From positions 124,001 through 188,000 of the forward strand of contig JAPPMM010000043.1 in NCBI GenBank assembly GCA_028819075.1: DNA of 64,000 bases, given 5' to 3'. This document shows, piece after piece, positions 54,034-62,543 of the stretch (positions are counted from its first letter, which is position 1; the number at the start of each line of letters is the position of its first letter). The stretch is from Gammaproteobacteria bacterium (GTDB lineage Bacteria > Gemmatimonadota > Gemmatimonadetes > Longimicrobiales > Gaopeijiaceae). The notes beneath the pieces are model-generated. The model ran no database searches. It saw only the letters and a program-made list of their open reading frames with translations, and was not told the DNA's origin. The translations under genes and the position numbers were made by a program.

Positions 54034-54070
54034 CGTAGTTTACATCTGATCACACCAAATGACAACTACG
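54034..54070. promoter_or_regulatory. Nested inverted repeats before second DUF4143 ATPase
   Basis: Outer arms CGTAGTT (54034-54040) and AACTACG (54064-54070) are exactly complementary. Inside, ATCTGAT (54044-54050) and ACCAAAT (54054-54060) form an imperfect 7-3-7 repeat whose half ATTTGGT (other strand) shares TTTGGT with the palindrome of the first ATPase. The element fills the space between the ATPase start and the stop of the D-aminoacylase-like gene. Confidence 0.5.
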
Positions 54071-54071
54071 C

Positions 54072-55745
54072 TTAGTACCCGACCGCCCCGTCGCTCACCG
54101 GCCCCGCCGGCCGGAAGCCAGGCCCGCGAACAGCCCTTCCCGGCCGGGCGCCGGTGTGCTCGCCCCCGTCGATCACCAGGGTCCCGTTGACGATCACGTA
54201 GGGAATCCCCACGGGATAGGACTTCGGGTTCTCGAACGAGTTCGTCTCGGCGATGCCGTCCGGGTCGAACAGGGCGACGTCGGCGACGAAGCCCGCCCGC
54301 ACCTGCCCGCGGTCGGAAATCCCCAGGATCTGCGCCGGCAGCGACGTCATCTTGCGGACGGCATCCTCCAGTTCGAGCACGCCCTCGTCGCGAACGTAGT
54401 GCCCGAGCACCCGTGGAACGGTTCCGTAGTTGCGTGGATGGGGGACGCCGGGGGCATCCAGGTTGATGGCGGATCCGTCGCTGGCGTGCGCCACCCAGGG
54501 CTGGCGCATGATGCGGCGCACATCCTCCTCCGACATGGTGTGGAAGATGCCGCTGATGCTGCCGCCTTCGGCCGCCATCAGGTCGATCACCACGTCGGCG
54601 GGGTCGTCCACGCCCAGCTCCTCCGCGATTTCGGCCACGCGCATGCCCTCGTAGCGGCGAACCTCGGGCAGGCTGGCCCGTGCGAGCACGATGCCCTCCC
54701 ACCAGCCGTGCTCTTCCGCCCAGGCGATGAAGTCGGGGTCGCTCTTGATCCTCTCCCTGAGAGAGTCGTCGCGCAGCCGGCGGGCGAACGCGTCGGGTCC
54801 GTCCTCCCGGACCCACAGCGGAAAGAAGGAGCTCCACCCGTGGAACATCGCCGTGTACGGGTACTGGTTCGCCGTGATGTCGAGACCCCGGGCGCGAGCC
54901 TGGGCGATCTGACCGATGTTGCGATCGATGGTGCCCCAGTTGTTCCGCGCCCGGATCTTGAAGTGGAACAGGTGCACCGGGATGCCGATTTCCTCGGCCA
55001 CGCGGATGGCGAAGTCGATCTCCCGCTCCTGCTGGTAGCCCTCGCTGCCGTGATGCGAGGTATAGTTGCCCCCGTACGACGCCACGATCCGGGCCAGCTC
55101 CAGCACCTCCTCGGGATGGCGGGGGCCGCCGCTGCCGAAGCGGGTGACGAGGCCCCAGGCGCCTTCCTCCATCGACCGGGCGGTAAGCTCCTTCATGCGC
55201 TCCAGCTCGGCGGGGTTCGCCGGGCTCTCGTCGAAGCCCTTCACCACGCGGCGTATCTGATGGTAGGAGACGTGGGAAATGAGGTTCATCGAGATGCCGC
55301 CTTCCTCGAGTCGCTGGAAATACCCGGTGAAGGTGGTCCAGCCTCCGCCGCCGGAGGTGTCCATGCCGTCGCGCGGCGCCTGGCTGCTCGACTCGCCGGC
55401 AACGTCCAGCGTCACGCCCTGCCGCACCTTGCTCTGCGCCGTGCCGTCGTTCAGCAGGCGCCCGTCCGAGTGGGTGTGCAGGTCGATAAACCCGGGCGCT
55501 ACGACGAGTCCGGTGGCGTCGATAACCCTGGCTGCGTCAGCATCGCCAAGGTGTCCCACCGCCACGATGCGGTCGTCGCGGATGGCCACGTCTCCGGAGA
55601 ACCACGGGTTGCCGGTGCCATCCACAATGCGTCCGCCGGTGATCAGGATGTCGTAGGGGCCCGGGTCGGTTTGCGCCGATGCCCTTGGTGGAGTGGTCAG
55701 CAGAAGGATGAAGGTGAGGACCAGCGAAGCGCGCGCGATGTTCAT
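54072..55745 (-). CDS. D-aminoacylase-like exported amidohydrolase
   Basis: A 557-residue amidohydrolase of the N-acyl-D-amino-acid deacylase group with a signal peptide (to RASAQ, residue 25). Metal ligands HTH at 90-92 (GFIDLHTHSD), then YTSHHGSEG, VHLFHFKIR and the Asp in AHASDGSAIN. The segment where classical D-aminoacylases have a metal-bridging Cys (GVTTVVxGNCG) reads GVTLDVAGESSS, with no Cys, so the metal site or substrate may differ. Products would be a carboxylic acid and a D-amino acid, or a related imide hydrolysis. Last 40 residues are Arg/Gly/Pro-rich. Divergent from the aminotransferase at 55913. Confidence 0.8.
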   Translation of the reverse strand: MNIARASLVLTFILLLTTPPRASAQTDPGPYDILITGGRIVDGTGNPWFSGDVAIRDDRIVAVGHLGDADAARVIDATGLVVAPGFIDLHTHSDGRLLNDGTAQSKVRQGVTLDVAGESSSQAPRDGMDTSGGGGWTTFTGYFQRLEEGGISMNLISHVSYHQIRRVVKGFDESPANPAELERMKELTARSMEEGAWGLVTRFGSGGPRHPEEVLELARIVASYGGNYTSHHGSEGYQQEREIDFAIRVAEEIGIPVHLFHFKIRARNNWGTIDRNIGQIAQARARGLDITANQYPYTAMFHGWSSFFPLWVREDGPDAFARRLRDDSLRERIKSDPDFIAWAEEHGWWEGIVLARASLPEVRRYEGMRVAEIAEELGVDDPADVVIDLMAAEGGSISGIFHTMSEEDVRRIMRQPWVAHASDGSAINLDAPGVPHPRNYGTVPRVLGHYVRDEGVLELEDAVRKMTSLPAQILGISDRGQVRAGFVADVALFDPDGIAETNSFENPKSYPVGIPYVIVNGTLVIDGGEHTGARPGRAVRGPGFRPAGPVSDGAVGY

Positions 55746-55912
55746 GGGTCGAGCCTTGGCCTGTGGGCGAGGTGTCAGGGCCCTGGGGGCATTCCGGGCC
55801 GGGCGTATGCCGACCGCCCGGCGTGCCTTACAATTGGTGGCCCCCAACCAGGACCGGCAATGTCCGCCGGCCGACAGCCCCCGGAACACCCGGTGACACA
55901 CGCGCACGCCCC

Positions 55913-57076
55913 ATGATCCCACTCACCTGCCAGAAGTCCGCCTTCTCCCTCGATCCGGACATCCACTACATCAACTGCGCATACCTGAGCCCGCTCGCGC
56001 GCATTGTGGAGGAAGCCGGTATCGAGGGCATCCGCGCCAAGTGCGCACCCAGCGGGATCGGGCCCGCCGACTTCTTCGACCCCTGCGACGAACTCCGCCG
56101 CCGTTTCGGCCGCCTCGTCAACGCTCCCGCCGACAACATCGCCATCATCCCGGCGGCTTCCTATGGAGTAGCGACCTGCGCCCGCAACATCGACGTGGCG
56201 CGTGGCTCCAACATCGTGCTCACCGCGCGCCAGTTTCCCGGCAACGTGCACAGTTGGCGACGGCTCGCCCGCGAGCGCGGGGCCGAGTTGCGGGTGACGG
56301 ATGCGCGCCCCGGCCCCGGCTGCGGCGAGCGCTGGAGCACCCGCATCCTCGAGGCCATCGATACCGATACCGCGGTCGTCACCATGGGCGCCGTCCACTG
56401 GACCGACGGAACCCTCTTCGACATCGACGCCATTGCCGCGCGCGCCCGGGAAGTCGGAGCGTACCTCATCATCGACGGCACGCAGTCGGTGGGCGCAATG
56501 GAGTTCGACGTGGCCCGCATCCGGCCCGACGCACTCATCTGCTCCGGCTACAAGTGGCTGATGGGGCCCTATTCCATCGGCCTGGCCTACTTCGGCCCGC
56601 GCCTTCTGGACGGCGTCCCCCTGGAAGAGACGTGGATCGGCCGCGAAGGCAGCCGCGACTTCGCCGGCCTGGCGGGCAACTACCCCGACAGCTACGAGCC
56701 CGGTGCGACCCGCTACGACGTCGGCGAGCGCAGCAACTTCATCCTGGTGCCGATGATGAATGCCGCGCTCGAGCTCGTGCTCGAGTGGACGCCCGCCCGC
56801 ATCGCCGAGTACTGCGGGAATCTCACGGCCGAGCTGGTCGAGCGCGCGGGAGAAGCCGGATTCGGGGTCGAGGATGGACCCTGGCGCGCCCCCCACCTCT
56901 TCGGGCTGCATGCTCCCGCCGGCCTCGACCCGCGAGCGGTGAGCGAGGCGCTGGCAGCGCGCAACGTGCACGTCTCGCTGCGCGGGACGGCGCTCCGCAT
57001 CTCGCCCCACGTCTACAACGACGAAGCGGACGTGGCGGCGCTCTGGGATGCGCTGCGATCGGTGCTGCCTTCCTAG
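55913..57076 (+). CDS. Class V PLP-dependent aminotransferase-like enzyme
   Basis: A 387-residue PLP enzyme. The cofactor residues are Asp188 (IIDGTQSVGAMEFD) and Lys214 (CSGYKWLMGPYSIG). N-terminal INCAYLSPLARIVEEAG and the long segment after 235 resemble the isopenicillin-N-epimerase/kynureninase-like side of class V rather than cysteine desulfurases, as there is no mobile catalytic Cys loop. Possible reactions: transamination, epimerisation or beta-elimination of an amino acid. ATG 55913 has no strong ribosome site. Its stop shares CTAG with the apaG stop (tail-to-tail). Confidence 0.82.
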   Translation: MIPLTCQKSAFSLDPDIHYINCAYLSPLARIVEEAGIEGIRAKCAPSGIGPADFFDPCDELRRRFGRLVNAPADNIAIIPAASYGVATCARNIDVARGSNIVLTARQFPGNVHSWRRLARERGAELRVTDARPGPGCGERWSTRILEAIDTDTAVVTMGAVHWTDGTLFDIDAIAARAREVGAYLIIDGTQSVGAMEFDVARIRPDALICSGYKWLMGPYSIGLAYFGPRLLDGVPLEETWIGREGSRDFAGLAGNYPDSYEPGATRYDVGERSNFILVPMMNAALELVLEWTPARIAEYCGNLTAELVERAGEAGFGVEDGPWRAPHLFGLHAPAGLDPRAVSEALAARNVHVSLRGTALRISPHVYNDEADVAALWDALRSVLPS

Positions 57077-57447
57077 TTGAACACGGTGCCCGCCACCTCG
57101 GGCGGGGCACGGAAGTGGAAGCGCGGGATCGGAGCGCGGAACAGGGAGCCGTCCCCCCGCCGGAAGTGGTAGAATCCCTCCATGTGGCCATTCGGACCGC
57201 GGAGTACGCAGAAGCTCTGGTAGCGGTGCGCCTCGCCCGGCCGCAGCACTGGGAACTCGCCCACCACGCCCTCCCCTTCGACTTCGTGGTCGCCCGCCAC
57301 GGGATCGTGAATCAGCCAGTGGCGCCAGAGCAGCTGCGCCGCCTCGCCGCCCACGTTCCTGATCGTGACGTCGTAGGTGAAGACGTACTGGTGGACGCGG
57401 GGATCGGAGTAGCGGGTCGCGTACTCGGGACGAACCGAGATCGTCAT
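57073..57447 (-). CDS. apaG: ApaG (DUF525) protein
   Basis: A 124-residue ApaG of normal length: VHQYVFTYDVTIRNVGGEAAQLLWRHW, the GEGVVGEFPVLRPGEAHRY turn and MEGFYHFRRGDG are the family hallmarks of this fibronectin-III-like fold. Linked in proteobacteria to metal/stress phenotypes and nucleotide binding; exact role unproven. Start ATG 57447 has GGAGG eight bases upstream. The longer frame to 57888 is not coding-like. Its stop codon overlaps that of the convergent aminotransferase. Confidence 0.9.
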   Translation of the reverse strand: MTISVRPEYATRYSDPRVHQYVFTYDVTIRNVGGEAAQLLWRHWLIHDPVAGDHEVEGEGVVGEFPVLRPGEAHRYQSFCVLRGPNGHMEGFYHFRRGDGSLFRAPIPRFHFRAPPEVAGTVFN

Positions 57448-57638
57448 CGCGTCCGCCTCCAGCGGCGGGCGGGCGCCGCGGCCCCCTGCCGGATTCGAGG
57501 ATACGCCGTTCCCGTCGCTCCCCTGTTCCCGCCCGGGAGGTTCGGTGGGTCGATGGCTTCCCACGGTCGATCCGCGCTCGCTAGATTGGTTCCTGCCTTT
57601 TCGCGTTCCTCCCAGACCCTCGCACAGGACACGCCGAC

Positions 57639-58130
57639 ATGCAAGGAGCCATGCTTCTCCCGGAATTCGATCACGAGAGCCAGAACACGCGCCGGATGCT
57701 CGAGGCCATACCCGACGAGCATCTCGAGTACCGCCCCCATGAGAAGTCCTGGACGATGCGCGAACTCGCGACCCACGTTGCCACGGTGGGCGGCTGGACC
57801 CGGCCCACCTTCGAGCAGGACGAGATCGACCTGTCCCAGCCCTGGGAGGCGCAGCAGTTCGCAAGCACCGCCGAGATCGTGGCGGCATACGACGCGACCA
57901 TCGCCGACGCGCGCGAGGCCCTCGAGGCCGCCTCGGCGGAGACTTTTCAGGAAATGTGGACGCTCCGTTCCGGCGACACCGTCCACTTCACCATGCCGAA
58001 GGGGATGGTGTTCCGCTTCTTCGTCATGAACCACATCGTGCACCACCGGGCCCAGCTCGCCGTCTACCTGCGCGGGTGTGACGCTCCCGTGCCGGGGATG
58101 TACGGTCCTTCGGCCGACGAGGGCTTCTGA
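57639..58130 (+). CDS. DinB-family metal-binding protein
   Basis: A 163-residue DinB/DUF664-type four-helix protein. The three metal-binding His of this fold are in ELATHVATVGG, and in HIVHHRAQLAVYLR. It resembles thiol-transferase (bacillithiol or mycothiol-type) DinB members, but the thiol is unknown here. ATG 57639 has AGGA upstream. It opens a rightward group with DoxX and DUF418 genes (42-base gap to the next). Confidence 0.85.
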   Translation: MQGAMLLPEFDHESQNTRRMLEAIPDEHLEYRPHEKSWTMRELATHVATVGGWTRPTFEQDEIDLSQPWEAQQFASTAEIVAAYDATIADAREALEAASAETFQEMWTLRSGDTVHFTMPKGMVFRFFVMNHIVHHRAQLAVYLRGCDAPVPGMYGPSADEGF

Positions 58131-58171
58131 GGCGGGACCCGCGCACCAAACCACACCTGGAGGAGGCCGGC

Positions 58172-58591
58172 ATGAAACGTTGGGGACTGTGCATACTGAG
58201 AATCAGCACGGGATGGCTGCTGGTGATGTGGGGGCTGGACAAGCTCGTCAACGTCGACCACGGAGTGGCGGTCGCCGACTCGTTCTACTTCGGGATCGGC
58301 AACAGCGCTCTCTTCCTCAACGTGTTCGGCGTGCTGCAGACGCTGCTCGGCGTGCTGGTCGTGCTCGGGCTTTGGCGCAGGCGCACCTACCCGTTGATGT
58401 TCCTCATCCTGGGCGTCACCGCGGTGGCCGTGTGGCGGTCGATACTCGACCCGTGGGGCTGGTTCATCGAGGGCGCGAACGTGCTCTTCTACCCGTCGAT
58501 CATCATCGCGGCAGGCGCGGCGGTGCTCTGGGGCACGATGGATGAGGACCACATGACGCTCGATCATCGCATGGGCGGGGCCGGGAGCTGA
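58172..58591 (+). CDS. DoxX-like membrane protein
   Basis: A 139-residue four-helix membrane protein: ILRISTGWLLVMWGLDKLV at the N-terminus is the usual DoxX start, and NVFGVLQTLLGVLVVLGLWRR plus SIIIAAGAAVLWGTM form later helices. DoxX family proteins take part in membrane redox or thiosulfate chemistry in a few cases; the role here is unknown. GGAGGAGG precedes ATG 58172. The stop overlaps the CTG start of the next gene (CTGA). Confidence 0.8.
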   Translation: MKRWGLCILRISTGWLLVMWGLDKLVNVDHGVAVADSFYFGIGNSALFLNVFGVLQTLLGVLVVLGLWRRRTYPLMFLILGVTAVAVWRSILDPWGWFIEGANVLFYPSIIIAAGAAVLWGTMDEDHMTLDHRMGGAGS

Positions 58592-59802
58592 CCGAGCGTT
58601 TCGATCCGGTCGCAGCCAGCGACCGCATCATCAGCCTGGATGTCCTGCGCGGCTTTGCCGTGCTCGGCATTCTGGTGATGAACATCCAGTCGTTCGCGAT
58701 GCCGTCGGCGGCGTACACAAACCCCACGGCCTACGGCGACCTCACGGGCGCCAACCTGTTCGCCTGGGCGGCGAGTCACCTTCTCGTCGACGAGAAGTTC
58801 ATGACGCTGTTCTCGCTCCTGTTCGGTGCCGGTGTCTGTCTGTTCGCCGAGCGCGCGGAAGCCCGCGGCGGCCGTTCCGCCGGGCTGCACTACCGGCGCA
58901 TGTTCTGGCTGCTGCTCATCGGCCTCGCGCACGGATACCTGCTCTGGGCGGGAGATTTCCTGGTGACCTACGCGGTGTGTGGCTGCCTGGTATTCCTGCT
59001 GCGGAACCGCGCACCCGCGACCCTGCTGGTCACGGGCCTGGCGGTCATGTCGGTGGCGAGCTTCCTGTCCGTCAGCGTCGGCCTGCTCGCGCCTGCGCTT
59101 CCCGAAGCGGAGACGGCGGACATCGCCGCCGCCTGGGCGCCGGCCGCCGCCGAAATCGAGGCCACCCTGCGCGCGTACCGTGGCGACTGGCTGGCGCAGC
59201 AGGGACAACGGGTACCCGATACCCTGATGATGCAAACCACCGTCCTCCCTTTCCTCACGCTGTGGAAAGCCGCGGGCGTCATGCTCCTGGGCATGGCGCT
59301 CTACCGCTGGCGAATCCTCGACGCCACTCGCCGCGACAGCTTCTACACCCGCCTGGCGTTGCTGGGATTCGGAGTCGGGACGCCCGTGGTCGCGGCGGGA
59401 ATCTGGTGGAACTTCGCCGGCGGATGGAGCTGGGAGCGCTCCTTCTTCCTCGGCTTCCAGTTCAACTACTGGGGAAGCCTGGCGATGGCCCTGGGTTACG
59501 TCGGTCTCGTGATGCTGGCGATCCGCCGCCGTTGGTTTCCCGCTCTGCAGGCTCGCCTGGCCGCCGCCGGGCGCATGGCGTTCACCAACTACCTCGCGCA
59601 GACCGTCCTGTGCACGACTATCTTCTACGGGCACGGGTTCGGGCTGTTCGGGAGCGTCGAGCGCTGGCAGATGCTGCTAGTCGTGTTCGGGGTGTGGGCC
59701 CTCGAGCTATGGTGGTCACCGCCGGTGCTGCGGCGCTACCGCTATGGCCCGCTCGAGTGGGGCTGGCGTACGCTGACCTACGGGAGGATTTCGGGGCGGT
59801 AG
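58588..59802 (+). CDS. DUF418 membrane protein, apparent CTG start
   Basis: A 404-residue membrane protein with about nine helices and the DUF418 C-terminal domain (WWNFAGGWSWERSFFLGFQFN, AAGRMAFTNYLAQTVLCTTIFY, GPLEWGWRTLTYG). The conserved N-terminal motif RIISLDVLRGFAVLGILVMNI is complete, but the frame upstream of it contains no ATG, GTG or TTG back to an in-frame stop at 58543. The CTG at 58588, sharing CTGA with the DoxX stop, is the best start. A GTG at 58660 would cut off the first half of the conserved motif. Role of DUF418 proteins unknown; some resemble acyltransferase or transport proteins. Confidence 0.75.
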   Translation: MTERFDPVAASDRIISLDVLRGFAVLGILVMNIQSFAMPSAAYTNPTAYGDLTGANLFAWAASHLLVDEKFMTLFSLLFGAGVCLFAERAEARGGRSAGLHYRRMFWLLLIGLAHGYLLWAGDFLVTYAVCGCLVFLLRNRAPATLLVTGLAVMSVASFLSVSVGLLAPALPEAETADIAAAWAPAAAEIEATLRAYRGDWLAQQGQRVPDTLMMQTTVLPFLTLWKAAGVMLLGMALYRWRILDATRRDSFYTRLALLGFGVGTPVVAAGIWWNFAGGWSWERSFFLGFQFNYWGSLAMALGYVGLVMLAIRRRWFPALQARLAAAGRMAFTNYLAQTVLCTTIFYGHGFGLFGSVERWQMLLVVFGVWALELWWSPPVLRRYRYGPLEWGWRTLTYGRISGR

Positions 59803-59803
59803 C

Positions 59804-61666
59804 ATGATGCAGCCTGGATTCACGAGATTCGGCGCGACCGGCCTGGTCGCCTGGGCTGCCTTGATCTCCGCCTGCGCCCAGGATGCGGGCCGTCCGGGTC
59901 TCGAGGCCGAGGCGGAACTGTTCGAGGAGGCCTGCGCCGGCTGCCACACCGCCGCGGGCGAGAGCCGCACACCCGGTACGATGCTCCTCAGGGGGCTTTC
60001 GCCGCGCGCGATCGTCGCCTCGCTCGAGGACGGCGTGATGCGGGTGGAGGGCGCCGACCTGACACGGGAGCAACGCATCGGGCTGGCCGAGTACCTGACC
60101 GGACGCGCCTACGCGAGCGACCTCCTGCCAGAGTCGGCCTTGTGCGCCGACCACGGTTGGCAGGAGCTGGGCCTGGACGCGATCGTCTCGATGGGATGGG
60201 GCGGGAACCTGGAGGCGACGGGATTCCAGCCCGCTGAACTGGCCGGCCTGAGCGCCGATGACGTGCCCGATCTGGAGCTGCGCTGGGCCTTCGCCTTCCC
60301 GGACGCGGGAGAAGTGCGCACCAGGCCCACCGTCATCGGGGACGCCGTCCTCGTGGGCGGGCCGTTCGGCGAGGTGCTGGCGCTCGACGCGGCCAGCGGG
60401 TGCGTGCGCTGGAGCTTCGAGGCGGACGCCGCCGTGCGCGGAGCGGTGCTGGCGGGGGAGGGCCCCGGGGGCCGGGAGACCGCCTGGTTCGTCGACTATC
60501 GCACCAACGCCTACGCACTCGACGTGGCCACCGGAACCGTCGTGTGGAGGTACAAGGTCGGCTGGCATTCCACCTCGAACACCACGGGGAGCCCCGCCCT
60601 TCACGACGGCCGGCTCTTCGTCCCCGTCTCCTCACTGGAAGTCGCCGTCGCGGGCGACCCCAGCTACGAGTGCTGCACCGCCTCCGGAGCGGTGGCCGCT
60701 CTCGACGCGATGACGGGCGATGTCCTGTGGTATCATCGCGTCATTCCCGACTACCCGGAGGAAGCGGGAGCAAATGACATCGGCACGCCGCTGTGGGCTC
60801 CTTCGGGCGCGCCGGTCTGGTCCAGCCCCACCATCGATACGGCACGCGGACTCGTCTACGCGGGGACCGGGGAAAACTATACCCGGCCCACCACGGCAAG
60901 CAGCGACGCGATCATCGCGATCGACATCGACACCGGAGAGCTGGCGTGGTCGTTCCAGGCGACCCCGGACGACGCCTTCACCATGGCCTGCACATCGGCC
61001 ACGGCCCGCCAGAACTGTCCCGATCCCCCGGGGCCGGACTTCGATTTCGGCATGTCGCCGATGCTCGTCAAGCGGACCGACGGCAGGGAGATCCTCGTGG
61101 CCGGCCAGAAGTCCGGGGTGGTCTGGGCACTCGATCCGGATGACGAGGGGGCGGTGCTCTGGTCGACGAGGGTAGGCAAGGGAAGCGTGCTCGGAGGAAT
61201 CCACTGGGGCATGGCGACCGACGGCCGATACGCCTACGCGCCCAACGCGGACCGGGACCTGGTAGTCGCGGACCTGAATCCCGAACTGGCCCCGGCGCCG
61301 GGGATGTACGCCCTGGACCTCATCACCGGCGAGGTCGTCTGGAGCGTTCCGGCCCCGGAGGACGCGTGCGAAGGCAAGCGAAGGTGCCTCCGCGCCTTCT
61401 CCGCGGCGCCCGCGGCGATTCCGGGCGTGGTCTTCTCGGGGGGATTGGACGGACACATGCGGGCCTACGCGGCGGAGGACGGACGGGTCCTGTGGGACTT
61501 CGACACGACCGAAGTCACGGAGACCTCCAACGGCGTGCAAGGCAGAGGCGGGGCCATCGACGGCCCGGGTCCGGTGATCGCGGGCGGCATGCTGTTCACC
61601 AACAGCGGCTACGCTCCGTTCGGCCAGATGCCGGGCAACCTGCTGCTGGCGTTCGCAGTCCGGTGA
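59804..61666 (+). CDS. Lipoprotein quinoprotein with cytochrome c (polyvinyl-alcohol dehydrogenase-like)
   Basis: A 620-residue lipoprotein (lipobox ALISAC, Cys24). A short cytochrome c domain carries CAGCH at 44-48 with a Met ligand candidate in TPGTMLLRGL, followed by an eight-blade PQQ-type propeller with WFVDYRTNAYALDVATGTVVW, LDAMTGDVLWY and ALDLITGEVVWSV. The segment SYECCTASGAVAALD, with vicinal Cys, and the overall order match polyvinyl-alcohol-dehydrogenase-like quinoproteins. It would oxidise an alcohol at the outer face of the membrane. ATG 59804 or 59807. The domain order differs from the quinoprotein at 5318 only in lacking a linker; sequences are distant. Confidence 0.85.
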   Translation: MMQPGFTRFGATGLVAWAALISACAQDAGRPGLEAEAELFEEACAGCHTAAGESRTPGTMLLRGLSPRAIVASLEDGVMRVEGADLTREQRIGLAEYLTGRAYASDLLPESALCADHGWQELGLDAIVSMGWGGNLEATGFQPAELAGLSADDVPDLELRWAFAFPDAGEVRTRPTVIGDAVLVGGPFGEVLALDAASGCVRWSFEADAAVRGAVLAGEGPGGRETAWFVDYRTNAYALDVATGTVVWRYKVGWHSTSNTTGSPALHDGRLFVPVSSLEVAVAGDPSYECCTASGAVAALDAMTGDVLWYHRVIPDYPEEAGANDIGTPLWAPSGAPVWSSPTIDTARGLVYAGTGENYTRPTTASSDAIIAIDIDTGELAWSFQATPDDAFTMACTSATARQNCPDPPGPDFDFGMSPMLVKRTDGREILVAGQKSGVVWALDPDDEGAVLWSTRVGKGSVLGGIHWGMATDGRYAYAPNADRDLVVADLNPELAPAPGMYALDLITGEVVWSVPAPEDACEGKRRCLRAFSAAPAAIPGVVFSGGLDGHMRAYAAEDGRVLWDFDTTEVTETSNGVQGRGGAIDGPGPVIAGGMLFTNSGYAPFGQMPGNLLLAFAVR

Positions 61667-61700
61667 CCGGCCCCGCCACGCCCGCGACCGGGAGACGGGA

Positions 61701-62543
61701 ATGACTGCATGCGGAAGGTTGGCCCTGCCGTTGCCGGCGGCCATGGTCTTGCTGATATCGGCCTGCGCCGGGAGCGACGGCATCCCCCGGACGGCGTCCG
61801 GCACGCCCGACATGAACGGCCTGTGGCAGGCCCTCGGGAACGCCCACTGGGACATCGAGCCGCACGCGGCCCGTCCGGCACTCGCCATGCAGCCCGGCCC
61901 GGTGGTCCCGGTCCCGGCGAACGAGGTCCTCGCCCTGGGCGCCGTCGGATCCGTCCCCTCCGGCTACGGCGTCGTCGAAGGAGGCGAGATCCCCTACCTG
62001 CCCGAGGCGCTGGCGCTGCGCAACGAGAATCGGGAGCGATGGCTCGAGCGCGATCCCGAGATCAGGTGCTACCTGCCGGGCGTGCCGCGCGCCACCTACA
62101 TGCCCTTCCCCTTCCGCATCTTCCAGAGCGAGAGCAGGTTTTTTATCGCCTACGAGTACGCGGGCGCAATGCGCGACATCTATCTTGACGACCCGGGACC
62201 GCCGCAGGTGGATTCGTGGATGGGCCAGTCCCACGGCCGCTGGGAGGGCGACACCTTCGTGGTCGAGGTGACCGGCTTCAACGGCCGCACATGGCTTGAT
62301 CGGGCGGGGAACCACCATGGACCCGGCCTCAGGGTCACCGAACGCTACACGATGACCGGCCCGGACCACATCCTGTACGAGGCGGACCTCGAGGACCCGG
62401 AAACGTTCTCCCGCCTCTGGACCATTCGCATGCCGCTGTATCGCAACATCGACCCGAACGCGCGCCTGGGACAGTTCAAGTGCGTCGAGTTCGTAGAGGA
62501 GCTGATATATGGACATCTGCGCAGGAACCCGCTCCCGCGCTAG
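61701..62543 (+). CDS. Secreted lipoprotein of unknown function (GRWEGDT family)
   Basis: A 280-residue lipoprotein (lipobox LLISAC) with no family I can name. It carries a C-terminal block SWMGQSHGRWEGDTFVVEV...RVTERYTM...LEDPETFSRLW that recurs in the next gene, so the two are paralogues. A short run LPGVPRATYMPFPFRIFQSE precedes it and includes one Cys at CYLPG. Proteins with this block commonly accompany quinoproteins or TonB receptors in Acidobacteriota and Gemmatimonadota by my recollection; no activity is known. GGGAG precedes ATG 61701; the 3' end overlaps the next gene by 35 bases. Confidence 0.75.
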   Translation: MTACGRLALPLPAAMVLLISACAGSDGIPRTASGTPDMNGLWQALGNAHWDIEPHAARPALAMQPGPVVPVPANEVLALGAVGSVPSGYGVVEGGEIPYLPEALALRNENRERWLERDPEIRCYLPGVPRATYMPFPFRIFQSESRFFIAYEYAGAMRDIYLDDPGPPQVDSWMGQSHGRWEGDTFVVEVTGFNGRTWLDRAGNHHGPGLRVTERYTMTGPDHILYEADLEDPETFSRLWTIRMPLYRNIDPNARLGQFKCVEFVEELIYGHLRRNPLPR

